Shown in pieces: positions 32,562-43,300 of a stretch of 64,000 bases of DNA. The notes under the pieces were generated by a model, which had not been told where the DNA came from, ran no database searches, and worked only from the letters and a program-made list of their open reading frames with translations. This stretch comes from Sphingomonas naphthae. Lineage in GTDB: Bacteria > Pseudomonadota > Alphaproteobacteria > Sphingomonadales > Sphingomonadaceae. Position numbers and translations under genes: made by a program. Numbering within the stretch: the first letter of the stretch is position 1; every line of letters starts with the position of its first letter. The stretch spans positions 310,001-374,000 of the forward strand of contig NZ_CP117411.1 in NCBI RefSeq assembly GCF_028607085.1. Direction: 5' to 3'.

Positions 32562-32980
32562 GCCTTGCCCTGGAAGATTTCGGCGGCGTGGTAGGAATCG
32601 ACATATTCCTTGATGCCGCTGATCCGCCCGCCGCGGAACGTGAAGAGATAATGGTAGAAATTGTTGTAATGCCTGCCCGCCGCCGTCAGCCCGTCGACCT
32701 CGACCTCGACGGCCACACGATCCGCCTCGGCGGTGACCGCGCCGATCGTCTGTTTCAGGCCGGCGGGGAAGATGCTCGGCGTGGCCATATAGGCTACGAT
32801 CTGCGTCTTCGTCTGCACGCCCGCGTAGGGGAACAGGTGCGGCTTGCCGGCGACCCAATAGGTCGAATCCTCGGTCATCAGCCGATCGACGACGGCCGGG
32901 TCGTGGATCGCGCTGGCCGCCAGAAATTCCAGCGCGATCCGCTTGTTGGCTTCGATGATGGTGTCGGTGGTCACGGTCAC
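32558..32980 (-). CDS. NTF2-like protein, copy 1
   Basis: 140 residues from GTG 32980, ribosome-binding site AAGGGAGA 5 bases upstream. ANKRIALEFLAASAIHDPAV, DRLMTEDSTYWVAGKPHLFP and RHYNNFYHYLFTFRGGRI, then IKEYVDSYHAAEIF, match SnoaL-like/limonene-epoxide-hydrolase-type NTF2 proteins. First gene after the TonB receptor in the leftward cluster. Likely a lyase, hydrolase or isomerase of the pathway. Confidence 0.8.
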   Translation of the reverse strand: MTVTTDTIIEANKRIALEFLAASAIHDPAVVDRLMTEDSTYWVAGKPHLFPYAGVQTKTQIVAYMATPSIFPAGLKQTIGAVTAEADRVAVEVEVDGLTAAGRHYNNFYHYLFTFRGGRISGIKEYVDSYHAAEIFQGKA

Positions 32981-33015
32981 CCGTCTCCCTTGCGGCGGCC
33001 GGGCGCGGCCGCGCC

Positions 33016-35415
33016 TCAATAGCGCAGCGTCGCCCGCACCCAGAGTTCGCGGCCGCGATCCATGTAGCAGCCGACCTCGTCGATGCCGGCCGCGCCCCGC
33101 ACCGTCGAACCGGTGATGATGCCGCCAGTCTGCCCGCCCTGTCGGTTGGAATTGGCGCAATTGCCGCTGGTCAGCTCGTTGTTGATATTCTTGCCGATCA
33201 GCGCGAATTCCCAGCGGTCGCGATGCTTCAGGGTCAGCGTGGCATCCGCCTTGATGTAGGATTTCTGGTAATAGATGTACGCCAGATCGACGAGCGAACG
33301 GCTCTGATACTGGTTGTTGCTGGCGAACAGCAGGGTCCAGTCCGCGCCGATCGGCCGCTCGTAGCTGAAGCCGAAATTGGCCGACCAGCGCGGCGCGCGC
33401 AGCAGCGGGATGCCCGAGCGATCCTGCGCGGTGAAGCCGCCGAGCCCGGCATTGGCGGTCGGGCTGAACAGCAGGTTGCACCCTTCCACCGCGAGCTGGC
33501 CGCCATAGCAGGGCACGTTCAGCAGGCTGGTATATTTGCTGTTGTTCCAGTTGAGCGCGGCGTTCAGATCGAGCCCCTGGATGCCCTCCGGCCGGAAGGT
33601 CATCTCCGCCTCGAGCCCGTAATTGCGCGCCTTGCCGGCGTTGAGCGTACGGGTGACGGTGACGCCGGCGGTCGACTGCACGTTGGCGCCCACCTGAAGC
33701 CCGGTATATTTATAGTAATAGCCGGCCAGGTTGAACATCAGCCGGCGGTTGGCCAGCCGGCTCTTCAGGCCGATCTCGCCACCCTCCACCTTCTCGTCGC
33801 CGAACGAATTGTTCTCGCCGGTGAAGGGCGGGGTCGAGACGTTGAACGATCCCGATTTGTAGCCGCGCTTGGCCGAGGCGAAGAGCGTCAGGTCGCTGCT
33901 CGGGCGGTAGGTGAGGCTGATTTCGGGCGCGACATTGTCCGCCTTGATCTTGGGTACCGCGAGCGCGACGAACACCGGCGTGCCGCTGATCGTGTTGAAC
34001 GGATTGATGTTGCGCCGCTCGCTCGTCCAGCGTGCGCCGGCCGCCAGCTCCAGTTCGGGCACGATCTTGTAGAGCACCTGCCCGAAAAGGGACTCCGCCT
34101 CGACATGGACGGTCTTGATGCCCTTCTGGATCGTCGCCGGCGCGCCCAGGCGGGTGTTGCCGCCGATTATCACGTCGTCATAGAAGCGGGTCCGCTCCAG
34201 ATAGCCGCCCAGCGTGAAGTTCAGCGGCGAGGAGAAGTCGCTGGCGAGCCGCACCTCCTCGGTGAACTGGCGGCGCTGGAAGCGGTTCGTGGCCGAAATC
34301 AGGCCCGCGCCGGCGCTCGTCGCGGCGGCATTCACCATGTTGCGCGAATTGGCGAGATAATAAGCCGTCGCCGAGGTCAACGTCAGCTGCGGCGTGAAAT
34401 GATAGTTGAGTTCGGCCGTCCCGAACGTCTGCTTGGTGGTGTTGTAGGGTACGCCATTGTGAACGATGCCCGGGAAGGCCGCCGGATCGAGATCGACCAG
34501 CGGCGCGTTGCGATCGAGGCGACAATCTGAATCGATGAACTGCCGGCCGTTGAACGGGCCCGTGCCATCGGGGCAGAGCACGTTCTGCACGATCGCGACA
34601 TGATCGAAATCGTCGGACACGCGATTGAGCTTGAGCCGCGCGTCGAACTTTTCGGACGGATCCCACAGGATCGTAGCGCGCAGTTTGTAATCGGTGCCCG
34701 ATCCGTGCCGCTTGGCCGGCGTCACCGATCCCAGCGCCGCGATGCCCTGCGCCCGGTTGTAATAAAAGCCGTCCTGCTTGCCGACCGTGCCGGCCAAACG
34801 AACCTTGAACGTCTCGCTCAGCGGACCGGAGACGATGGCCTCGATGCGGCGCTCCCGCGCTTCGAATTCATAGCCGGCACGACCGATCAGTTCGAAACGG
34901 TCGGTCGGGTCGGCGGTGCGCAGCGAGATCACGCCGCCGGGGCTGCTCTTGCCGTAGAACAGCGATTGCGGCCCCTTCAGCACCTCGATCTGGCCCACGT
35001 CGAACATGCCGCTGGCGAAGGCGAGGCCCTGGCTGAGCGCCATGCCGTCGATATTGAGCGACACCGACTGATCGACGCCCGGATCCAGCGCCGAGGTGCC
35101 CACGCCGCGCAGCGACGCCTGCACGCCGACCGACAGCAAAGATCCGCCCAGCGACAGGCCCGGCACCACCGTGGCGAGGCTCTTCATGTCCTGGATCTGG
35201 AGGTTCTGGAGCTTTTCGCCGCCGATCGCCGTCGCGACCACGGGCACGTCCATCAGCGTTTCCTGCCGCTTGCGGGCGGTAACGAGGATTTCGCCGCTGT
35301 CCGGTTCGGCCGGCGAGGCCGTCACCGGTGCGGTGGTCTGCGCCGGAAGCGGCGCCGCGCCGATCAGCCCGATCACCCCTGCCGCCGAAGCAAGCGAAAG
35401 ACCCCTTCCACGCAT
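33016..35415 (-). CDS. TonB-dependent outer-membrane receptor of the catabolic cluster
   Basis: 799 residues from ATG 35415 (GGAGG 7 bases upstream; a TTG at 35421 is too close to it). Signal peptide (GLSLASAAGVIGLIGAAPLP), TonB box region EILVTARKRQETLMDVPVVA, plug with LRGVGTSALDPGVDQSVSLN and VLKGPQSLFYGKSSPGGVI. This Fec/IroN-like 'RKRQE' type is the class that sphingomonads use to import organic compounds. C-terminal barrel strand ELWVRATLRY. It leads the cluster and presumably imports its substrate. Confidence 0.88.
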   Translation of the reverse strand: MRGRGLSLASAAGVIGLIGAAPLPAQTTAPVTASPAEPDSGEILVTARKRQETLMDVPVVATAIGGEKLQNLQIQDMKSLATVVPGLSLGGSLLSVGVQASLRGVGTSALDPGVDQSVSLNIDGMALSQGLAFASGMFDVGQIEVLKGPQSLFYGKSSPGGVISLRTADPTDRFELIGRAGYEFEARERRIEAIVSGPLSETFKVRLAGTVGKQDGFYYNRAQGIAALGSVTPAKRHGSGTDYKLRATILWDPSEKFDARLKLNRVSDDFDHVAIVQNVLCPDGTGPFNGRQFIDSDCRLDRNAPLVDLDPAAFPGIVHNGVPYNTTKQTFGTAELNYHFTPQLTLTSATAYYLANSRNMVNAAATSAGAGLISATNRFQRRQFTEEVRLASDFSSPLNFTLGGYLERTRFYDDVIIGGNTRLGAPATIQKGIKTVHVEAESLFGQVLYKIVPELELAAGARWTSERRNINPFNTISGTPVFVALAVPKIKADNVAPEISLTYRPSSDLTLFASAKRGYKSGSFNVSTPPFTGENNSFGDEKVEGGEIGLKSRLANRRLMFNLAGYYYKYTGLQVGANVQSTAGVTVTRTLNAGKARNYGLEAEMTFRPEGIQGLDLNAALNWNNSKYTSLLNVPCYGGQLAVEGCNLLFSPTANAGLGGFTAQDRSGIPLLRAPRWSANFGFSYERPIGADWTLLFASNNQYQSRSLVDLAYIYYQKSYIKADATLTLKHRDRWEFALIGKNINNELTSGNCANSNRQGGQTGGIITGSTVRGAAGIDEVGCYMDRGRELWVRATLRY

Positions 35416-35642
35416 ATTCAATCCTCCCCGTCATCTCTTTCTTATAAGAATGCATTATGCGGAACGATCGGCAGAGGCGTCAAGGATCGGGATCGACAGG
35501 CCGTGGGCATCGCCGTGACGATGAACATTTGTTACCAATAGGTTACGGGATAGACTGTGGAGGTGCCCAGGTACCTGCCACGCAAAACAATGCATGATGT
35601 CATATGCGCATCGCATGACCCACATTTCGCATCGGTGGGATA

Positions 35643-35657
35643 GTTGATGAGATCAAC
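35643..35657. promoter_or_regulatory. GTTGAT-n3-ATCAAC palindrome in the TonB/gudD divergent region
   Basis: A perfect 6+3+6 inverted repeat 94 bases before the gudD ATG and 228 bases before the receptor ATG. Such palindromes are typical operators for GntR- or LacI-type regulators of catabolic genes. The rest of the 336-base gap (35416-35751) shows no ORF or RNA I can support. Confidence 0.45.
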
Positions 35658-35751
35658 CATGTGACTAAAGCTCGGTCGCAGCGCGGCTCGCCCGCCACGA
35701 CGACGCCTATGGCGCCGCCGATCCTCTCCGTCCCGAGCCCGGAAGGCCGCC

Positions 35752-37110
35752 ATGCCCGATCAGCCCCCCGCCGCCGCTCCGTTCACCGGCGCGCCCGTCG
35801 TCACCGCCATGCGCGTCGTGCCGGTCGCCGGCCGCGACAGCATGTTGCTCAACCTCTCGGGCGCGCACGGGCCGTTCTTCACCCGCAACATCGTCATCCT
35901 CACCGACAGTGACGGTCACACCGGCGTAGGCGAGGTGCCGGGGGGCGAGGCGATCCGGCAGACGCTGGAGGATGCGCGCGAGCTGGTGATCGGCCAGGGG
36001 ATCGGGCGGTATCATCAGGTGCTGAACGCGATGCGCACCGCTTTCGCCGATCGCGATGCCGGCGGGCGCGGACTCCAGACCTTCGATCTGCGCACCACCA
36101 TCCACGCCGTCACCGCCGTGGAGGCGGCGATGCTCGACCTGCTCGGCCAGCATCTCGGTGTGCCCGTCGCGGCGTTGCTCGGCGAGGGGCAGCAGCGCGA
36201 TGCGGTCGAGATGCTGGGCTATCTCTTCTTCATCGGCGACCGGACCAGGACCGACCTGCGCTATGCCGACGGCACCGACGCGACGGACGACTGGACCCAC
36301 CTGCGCCACCAGACCGCGATGACGCCCGATGCCGTCCGCCGCCTCGCCGAAGCCGCCTACGACCGCTACGGCTTCCGCGATTTCAAGCTGAAGGGCGGCG
36401 TGCTGGCGGGCGAGGCCGAGATCGAGGCCGTCACCGCCATCGCCCACCGCTTCCCCGAGGCGCGGGTCACGCTCGACCCCAACGGCGCGTGGAGCCTGGA
36501 GGAAGCGATCCGGCTCTGCGCCGGCAAGGGCGACGTCCTCGCTTATGCCGAGGATCCGTGCGGCGCCGAAAACGGCTTTTCCGGCCGCGAGGTGATGGCC
36601 GAATTCCGCCGCGCCACCGGCCTGCCCACCGCCACCAACATGATCGCGACCGACTGGCGGCAGATGGGCCATGCGATCCAGCTCCAGTCGGTCGATATCC
36701 CGCTCGCCGACCCGCATTTCTGGACGATGCAAGGCGCGGTGCGCGTGGCGCAGATGTGCCGCGACTGGGGGCTCACCTGGGGCTCCCATTCCAACAACCA
36801 TTTCGACATTTCGCTGGCGATGTTCACCCATGCGGCGGCGGCGGCCCCCGGCAAGGTCACCGCGATCGACACCCACTGGATCTGGCAGGACGGCCAGCGG
36901 CTGACGAAGGAGCCGCTCACCATCGCCGGCGGCCTCGTCGCCGTGCCCGAACGGCCCGGCCTCGGTATCGAGATCGACATGGACGCGATCGAGCAGGGCA
37001 ACGCTCTTTACCGCAGCCACGGCCTCGGCGCGCGCGACGACGCCGCCGCCATGCAATATCTCATCCCCGGCTGGACGTTCGACAACAAGCGCCCCTGCCT
37101 GGTGCGCTGA
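35752..37110 (+). CDS. gudD: Glucarate dehydratase (enolase superfamily)
   Basis: 452 residues, GGAAGG 5 bases upstream. It dehydrates D-glucarate to 5-keto-4-deoxyglucarate. Family landmarks: [38 protein letters not shown] with the catalytic Lys pair, [33 protein letters not shown] (metal ligands), [11 protein letters not shown] and [15 protein letters not shown] with the catalytic His. The length equals the usual 440-450. Divergent from the TonB receptor cluster, which may be co-regulated through the palindrome between them. Confidence 0.92.
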   Translation: MPDQPPAAAPFTGAPVVTAMRVVPVAGRDSMLLNLSGAHGPFFTRNIVILTDSDGHTGVGEVPGGEAIRQTLEDARELVIGQGIGRYHQVLNAMRTAFADRDAGGRGLQTFDLRTTIHAVTAVEAAMLDLLGQHLGVPVAALLGEGQQRDAVEMLGYLFFIGDRTRTDLRYADGTDATDDWTHLRHQTAMTPDAVRRLAEAAYDRYGFRDFKLKGGVLAGEAEIEAVTAIAHRFPEARVTLDPNGAWSLEEAIRLCAGKGDVLAYAEDPCGAENGFSGREVMAEFRRATGLPTATNMIATDWRQMGHAIQLQSVDIPLADPHFWTMQGAVRVAQMCRDWGLTWGSHSNNHFDISLAMFTHAAAAAPGKVTAIDTHWIWQDGQRLTKEPLTIAGGLVAVPERPGLGIEIDMDAIEQGNALYRSHGLGARDDAAAMQYLIPGWTFDNKRPCLVR

Positions 37111-37148
37111 GCCGCCTGGGCGTCAGCACCGCCCCGCACAATCAACCA

Positions 37149-37231
37149 CCCGTTCGTCCTGAGCGAAGTCGAAGGACGTGCCCCAAGCGCGTGGCTCTCC
37201 ACGTCCTTCGACTTCGCTCAGGACGAACGGG
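37149..37231. repeat. Hairpin intergenic repeat, family A (copy 2)
   Basis: CCCGTTCGTCCTGAGCGAAG at the left is matched by CTTCGCTCAGGACGAACGGG at the right, a full 20-base inverted repeat. It lies between gudD and rhlE (convergent), where it may stop transcription. Confidence 0.9.
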
Positions 37232-37241
37232 GCAGTAGAAA

Positions 37242-37276
37242 CAGAAAAGGGCGCCGTCCCTGCGGACGACGCCCCT
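37242..37276 (-). terminator. Rho-independent terminator of rhlE
   Basis: On the minus strand, the GC stem GGGGCGTCGTCC/GGACGGCGCCC with a short loop is followed by a T-rich tract (TTTTCTGTTT). It lies 29 bases after the rhlE stop. Confidence 0.75.
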
Positions 37277-37304
37277 TCCTCTGTACCGATCTGATGCCGC
37301 AGGC

Positions 37305-38624
37305 TTAGCGCCCGCCGACCCGCGTCACCGCCCCCCGATGGGCGCCGACGGGGCCCTTCTTCGGGCCGTAGCGGCGCTTGGGGGCACCGTTGCTCGGCGC
37401 GCCGTTGCGCTGGTCCGAACGGCCGTCGTGGCGACGCGGCTGATCGGGCGTGCGCGGGATGACGAGCTTCGGCGTCGATTCGACGACCGAGCGGAAATTC
37501 TCCGGCAGCGGCGAGATGGCGATGCGCACGCGCGTCAGCTTCTCGATGCCCTTCAGGAACGGCCGCTCGTCATCCGCCACGAAGGCGATGGCGATGCCGG
37601 TCGCGCCCGCCCGGCCGGTGCGGCCGATGCGGTGGACATATTGCTCCGGCACGTTGGGCAGCTCGAAGTTGAAGACGTGGCTCACGCCCGACACGTCGAT
37701 GCCGCGCGCGGCGATATCGGTCGCGACGAGGATCGGCGTCTCGCCCGAGCGGAACGCCGCCAGCGCGCGCTCGCGCTGCGGCTGGCTCTTGTTGCCGTGG
37801 ATCGCGTTCGCGTCGATGCCGGCGGCGGCAAGATGCTTCACCACGCGATCGGCGCCATGCTTGGTGCGGGTGAAGACCAGCGCGCGGTCGATCTTCTCAT
37901 TCTTGATGTGCAGGTTGAGCAGCGCCTGCTTCTCGGCCTGATTGACGTAGAAGGCGACCTGATCGACCCGCTCGGCGGTGGTCGACGGCGGCGCGACCGA
38001 CACCTTGACCGGATCGGTCAGGAAGCGGTCGCCCAGCTCGGCGATCGTCTTGGGCATGGTGGCCGAGAAGAACAGCGACTGGCGCTTCTTCGGCAGCAGC
38101 TGATCGACGCGCTTCAGCGCGTGGATGAAGCCCAGGTCGAGCATCTGATCGGCCTCGTCGAGGACGAAGATCTCGACACCGCGCAGGTGCAGCGCGCGCT
38201 GGTCGATCAGGTCGAGCAGGCGGCCCGGCGTGGCGACGAGCACGTCGACACCGGCCTGGAGCTGGCGAATCTGGCGGTTGATCGGCACGCCGCCGAACAC
38301 GGTGAGCACGCTCAGGCGCAGATGCTTGCCGTAGGCGACGAAGCTCTCGGCGATCTGGCTGGCCAGCTCGCGGGTCGGCGCCAGCACGAGCATCCGGCAG
38401 CCCTGCTGCGGACGGGTCTTGTTGCTGTTGGCGAGGTGCTGGAGCGAGGGCAGCGCGAAGGCCGCCGTCTTGCCGGTGCCGGTCTGCGCGATGCCGCACA
38501 GATCGCGGCCGTCCAGCAGCGGCTGGATCGACTGGGCCTGGATCGGGGTGGGCGTGGTATAGCCCTTGGCGGCGAGCGCGCGCTGAAGGGGCTCGATCAG
38601 GCCGAAATCGGAAAATTGGGTCAT
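37305..38624 (-). CDS. rhlE: DEAD-box RNA helicase RhlE
   Basis: 439 residues from ATG 38624. Full motif set: Q motif GYTTPTPIQAQSIQP, I AQTGTGKTAAF, Ia PTRELASQI, II VLDEADQMLDLGF, III FFSATMPKT, V ATDIAARGIDV, VI HRIGRTGRAG. The basic, Gln/Arg-rich tail (RRYGPKKGPVGAHRGAVTR) is the RhlE-type RNA-binding extension. It remodels structured RNA in ribosome assembly and decay. Its promoter lies in the 415-base gap to 39039, which also holds a hairpin repeat and nothing else I can support. Confidence 0.92.
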   Translation of the reverse strand: MTQFSDFGLIEPLQRALAAKGYTTPTPIQAQSIQPLLDGRDLCGIAQTGTGKTAAFALPSLQHLANSNKTRPQQGCRMLVLAPTRELASQIAESFVAYGKHLRLSVLTVFGGVPINRQIRQLQAGVDVLVATPGRLLDLIDQRALHLRGVEIFVLDEADQMLDLGFIHALKRVDQLLPKKRQSLFFSATMPKTIAELGDRFLTDPVKVSVAPPSTTAERVDQVAFYVNQAEKQALLNLHIKNEKIDRALVFTRTKHGADRVVKHLAAAGIDANAIHGNKSQPQRERALAAFRSGETPILVATDIAARGIDVSGVSHVFNFELPNVPEQYVHRIGRTGRAGATGIAIAFVADDERPFLKGIEKLTRVRIAISPLPENFRSVVESTPKLVIPRTPDQPRRHDGRSDQRNGAPSNGAPKRRYGPKKGPVGAHRGAVTRVGGR

Positions 38625-38884
38625 ATGTGCTTTCAATATGCACGGGCGCGCCGATCATCATCTGATCCGACGCTGCACGAGCGGGTTCAAATGACGACCC
38701 GCGTGAAAGGGAAGCCTTAGGGCTGATAGCGTCTCAAGAGGAACACGGCCGCCTTCATCGGGCGGGATCACGCTTGCTCCTTCACCCCGGCATGGCCAGG
38801 GGGCGCTGAGGCCCATATGGACGTTCTGGTTCCGAAATGCAACGGGTGTTGTGGGCCAACGTAACCGGCCTTCCACGACACATT

Positions 38885-38955
38885 CCGTTCGTGCCGAGCG
38901 AAGTCGAGGTACGGGGCCCGAGCGCAGGTGTCTCGACTTCGCTCGACACGAACGG
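38885..38955. repeat. Hairpin intergenic repeat, family A (copy 3)
   Basis: CCGTTCGTGCCGAGCGAAGT and GACTTCGCTCGACACGAACG form the arms; it is a slightly diverged copy of 12917 and 37149. Confidence 0.85.
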
Positions 38956-39039
38956 TTCGGGATAAGCGCAAGTTCGCCAAGGGCGGTTGACGGACCGCAT
39001 CCCCCTTCGCCACGGTCGCGCCAACAGGGAGACATATCG

Positions 39040-40335
39040 ATGCGTCCGTTGCTTGGCCTGCTGCTCGCCACCCTCTCGATGCCGGCGCTGGCCGCCCTCT
39101 CGCCCGCCGAGACAAAGATCGCCAAAGCGGTGGACGCCGATGCCGACACGGCGATCACGCTGCTGGAGCAGCTGGTCAACGTCAATTCGGGCAGCCTCAA
39201 CCTCAAGGGTGTGACGCAGGTCGGCACGATGATGCGCGGCCAGCTCGAGCCGCTGGGCTTCACCGTGACCTGGGTGCCGATGGCCGAGACCGGCCGCGCC
39301 GGCCACATTGTCGCGCGGCACAAGGGGCGCGGCCGCAAGATGCTGCTGATCGGGCATCTCGATACCGTGTTCGAGCCGGACAGCGCCTTCCAGAAATTCG
39401 TCCGCACCGGCGACATTGCGGTCGGCCCCGGCGTCAACGACGACAAGGGCGGCATGGTCGTGATGGTCACCGCGCTGAAGGCGATGCAGGCCGCCGGCAC
39501 GCTGAAGGGCGCCGACATCACCATCGTGCTGACCGGCGACGAGGAGCGCACCGGCGCGCCGCTCGACAAGGCCCGCGCCGATCTGGTCGCGGCGGGCAAG
39601 TGGGCGGACGTGGCGCTCGATTTCGAGGGGCTGGCGCGCGAGGATGGCAAGGACATGGGCTCGATCGCCCGCCGCTCCTCCACATCGTGGGTGCTGACCA
39701 CCACCGGCCGCGCGGCCCATTCGTCGGGCGTGGGCGAATCCGCCGGCTATGGCGCGAATTACGAACTCATCCGCATCCTCGACAGCTTCCGCCGCGAACT
39801 GCCCGAGACCGATCTCACCTACAATGTCGGCGTGATGGCCGGCGGCAGCGTGCAGAGCCATGACGCGGGCGGCGTCGCGCTGACGGCGAGCGGAAAGACC
39901 AACGTCATCGCCTCGGCCGCCGAAGCGCGCGGCGACCTGCGCGCGATCAGCGTGGAGCAGCAGGCGCGGGTGAAGGCGAAGATGGAAGCCATCGTCGCCC
40001 AGCATCTGAAGGGCACCGGCGCGAAGCTCGAATTCAACCCCGACGGCTATCCCGCCATGGCGCCGACCGACGGCAACCGCGCGCTGCTGGCGAAGCTCAA
40101 CGGCATCAACGCCGATCTGGGGTTGCCCGAAATGGCGCCGCTCGCCCCGGTGAAGCGCGGCGCGGGCGACATCGGCTTCGTCGCGGAGGATACCGACGGC
40201 CTCGTCGGCCTCGGCACCGCCGGCAAGGGCGACCATGCCGAGGGCGAGAGCGTCGATCTCAAGAGCCTGCCGGTACAGGCCAAGCGCGCCGCGATCCTGA
40301 TGACGCGGCTGTCGCTGGAGAAGGGGAGGAAATAG
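39040..40335 (+). CDS. Exported M20-family metallopeptidase (glutamate-carboxypeptidase type)
   Basis: 431 residues from ATG 39040 (AGGGAGA 7 bases upstream) with a signal peptide (MRPLLGLLLATLSMPALA). Zinc-site motifs: LLIGHLDTVFEP, GPGVNDDKGGMVVMVTAL, VLTGDEERTG, and the dimerisation domain TTGRAAHSSGVGE. It resembles carboxypeptidase G2: hydrolysis of a C-terminal glutamate or amidated substrate in the periplasm. Substrate unknown. Confidence 0.87.
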   Translation: MRPLLGLLLATLSMPALAALSPAETKIAKAVDADADTAITLLEQLVNVNSGSLNLKGVTQVGTMMRGQLEPLGFTVTWVPMAETGRAGHIVARHKGRGRKMLLIGHLDTVFEPDSAFQKFVRTGDIAVGPGVNDDKGGMVVMVTALKAMQAAGTLKGADITIVLTGDEERTGAPLDKARADLVAAGKWADVALDFEGLAREDGKDMGSIARRSSTSWVLTTTGRAAHSSGVGESAGYGANYELIRILDSFRRELPETDLTYNVGVMAGGSVQSHDAGGVALTASGKTNVIASAAEARGDLRAISVEQQARVKAKMEAIVAQHLKGTGAKLEFNPDGYPAMAPTDGNRALLAKLNGINADLGLPEMAPLAPVKRGAGDIGFVAEDTDGLVGLGTAGKGDHAEGESVDLKSLPVQAKRAAILMTRLSLEKGRK

Positions 40336-40351
40336 GTCGGCCTCAGGCCGA

Positions 40352-43300
40352 TCACGCCAATATCTTCGCCAGCCCGCGCGACAATTGCAGCGCGCCGTTG
40401 AGCCGGCCGACCGGGTCGGGCCAGGCGCGCGTCACCACCAGCTTGCTGTCCGGCCGCAGCTTGGCGGTGCCCTTCAGGCGATCGACATAGGCCAGCAGCC
40501 CCGGCAGATCGGGGAAACTGTCCTCGTGGAAGGTCACCAGCGCGCCGCGCGGGCCGACGTCCAGCTTGGCGATGCAGGCCTTCTTGCAGTTCAGCTTGGC
40601 CTCGATCACCGTCAGCAGATTCTGCGTCGCCTGCGGCAGCGGGCCGAAGCGGTCGATCAGTTCGGCGGCGAAGCCCTCGATCTCGCGCTTGTCGGCCAGT
40701 TCGTTGAGGCGGCGGTAGAGGCCCATGCGCAGATCGAGATCGGGGACATATTCGTCGTCGATCAGGATCGGCGCATCGACGGTGATCTGGGGGCTGAAGC
40801 CCTCGCGCGGCGGCGCCTTGCCGAGCCCGCCGGCCTTGGCCTCGACGATCGCCTCTTCCAGCATCGACTGGTACAGTTCGAAGCCGACCTCCTTGATATG
40901 GCCCGACTGCTCGTCGCCGAGCAGATTGCCGGCGCCGCGAATGTCGAGATCGTGGCTGGCCAGCTGGAAACCCGCCCCCAGCGTGTCGAGATTCTGGAGG
41001 ATGTGGAGCCGCTTTTCCGCCGTATCGGTGATGCGGGGGCCGCTGGTGGTGAGGTAGGCGTAGGCGCGCGTCTTGGCGCGGCCGACCCGCCCGCGCAGCT
41101 GGTAAAGCTGGGCGAGGCCGAAGCGATCGGCATGGTGGACGATCAGGGTGTTGGCGCTCGGGATATCGAGCCCGCTCTCGACGATGGTGGTGGAGACCAG
41201 CACGTCGAACTTCTTGTCGTAGAAGGCCGACATCCGCTCCTCGACCTCGGTCGGCGCCATCTGGCCGTGGGCGATGACGTAGCGGACCTCGGGCACTTCC
41301 TTGCGGAGAAACTCCTCGATGTCGGGCAGATCCTTGATGCGCGGCGTCACGAAGAAGCTCTGCCCGCCGCGATAATGTTCACGCAGCAGCGCTTCGCGCA
41401 TCACCACCGGATCCCACGGCGCCACGTACGTCCGCACGGCGAGGCGATCGACCGGCGGGGTCTGGATCACCGAAAGCTCGCGCAGGCCCGACATCGCCAT
41501 CTGCAAGGTGCGCGGGATCGGCGTCGCCGTCAGCGTCAGCATGTGCACGTCGGTCTTGAGCGCCTTCAGCCGCTCCTTGTGGGTCACCCCGAACCGCTGC
41601 TCTTCATCAACGATGACGAGACCGAGGCGCTTGAAATCGATCCCCTTGGCGAGAATCGCGTGGGTGCCGACGACGATGTCGATTGTGCCGTCGCTCAGCC
41701 CCTCCTTGGTGCGCTTCGCCTCGGCGGCGGGGACGAGGCGCGAAAGACGGCCGATGTTGATCGGGAAGCCCCGGAAACGCTCCTCGAAATTGGTGAAATG
41801 CTGGCGGGCGAGCAAGGTGGTGGGGCAGACCACCGCGACCTGCATCCCCGCCATCGCCGCCACGAACGCCGCGCGGAGCGCCACCTCGGTCTTGCCGAAG
41901 CCCACGTCGCCGCACACCAGCCGGTCCATCGGCCGGCCGGCGCCGAGATCCTCGACCACGTCGGCGATGGCGCGATCCTGGTCGTCGGTCTCCTGATAGG
42001 GGAAGCGGGCGACGAATTCGTTGAAACTGCCCTCGGGCTCGGCCACTTCGGCGGGCTTGAGCGCGCGTTCGGCGGCGGTGGCGATCAGCTCACCCGCGAT
42101 CTCGCGGATGCGCTCCTTCATGCGGCTCTTGCGCGCCTGCCAGGCGACCCCGCCCAATTTGTCGAGCGCCGCGCCCTCTTCCGATCCGTAGCGCGACAGG
42201 ACGTCGATATTCTCGACCGGCACGTAGAGCTTGTCGCCGCCGGCGTAGCTCAGCTGCACGCAATCGTGGGGGCTGGTGCCGACCGGGATCCGGGTCAGCC
42301 CGTCGTAGCGGCCGATGCCGTGATCGGTGTGGACCACCAGATCGCCCGGCGAGAGCGTCGCCAGTTCGGCCAGGAACGCGTCGGCCGACTTGCGGCGCCT
42401 GGCGCGGCGCACCAGCCGGTCGCCCAGCATGTCCTGTTCGGTGAGGACGGCCACGTCGGGCGCGGTGAAGCCATGGTCGAGTGCCACCACCGCCAGCGCG
42501 GTCGTGCCCGGCTTGAAGGCGGCGCCGAGCGCATCCTGCCAGCTTTCCGCCAGCATCGCGCCATCGAGCCCATGATCGACCAGCAGCCCCTTGAACCGCT
42601 CGCGCGCGCCGGTGGAGTAAGAGGCGAGAACGACCTTCTTGCCCGCTTTAGCCAAGCCCCGGACATGATCGACCACCGCTTCGTAGATGTTGGCGTTCTG
42701 CGTCCGCTCGGGCGTGAAATCGCGCGGGGCATCGACGCCGAGGTCGAGCGTGTCGCCGCTTTCGGGCGCGTGGAAGGGCGTGGTCGCGTGGAGCGGCCGG
42801 TCGGCGACGATGCCCTGCCATTCGGCATCGTCGAGATAGAGATCCTTCGGCCCCAGCGGGCGATAGCTGCCGGGCTCGGCCTTCTGCGCGCGGACGCGGT
42901 TGGCGTGATAATCGGCGATCGCCTCGAACCGCGCCTCGGTGGCGCCGGCCACGCCCGTATCGCGCACGATCACGTCGCTGTCACCGAGATGGTCGAACAA
43001 GGTCGCCAGCCGCTCTTCCAGCAGCGGCAGCCAGTGATCGACCCCGGCGAGGCGCCGCCCCTCCGACACCGCCTGATACAGCGGATCGCCGGTGGCCGAG
43101 GCGCCGAACTTCTCGCGGTAGCGCCCCCGGAACCGCTTGATCGTCTCCTCGTCGAGCAGCGCCTCGGACGCGGGCAGCAGGGTGAAGCCCTCGGACCGGC
43201 CGACGGTGCGCTGGTCCTGCGGATCGAACTGGCGGACGCTCTCGATCTCGTCACCGAAGAAATCGAGGCGCAGCGCCAGGCTTTCACCCGCCGGGAACAG

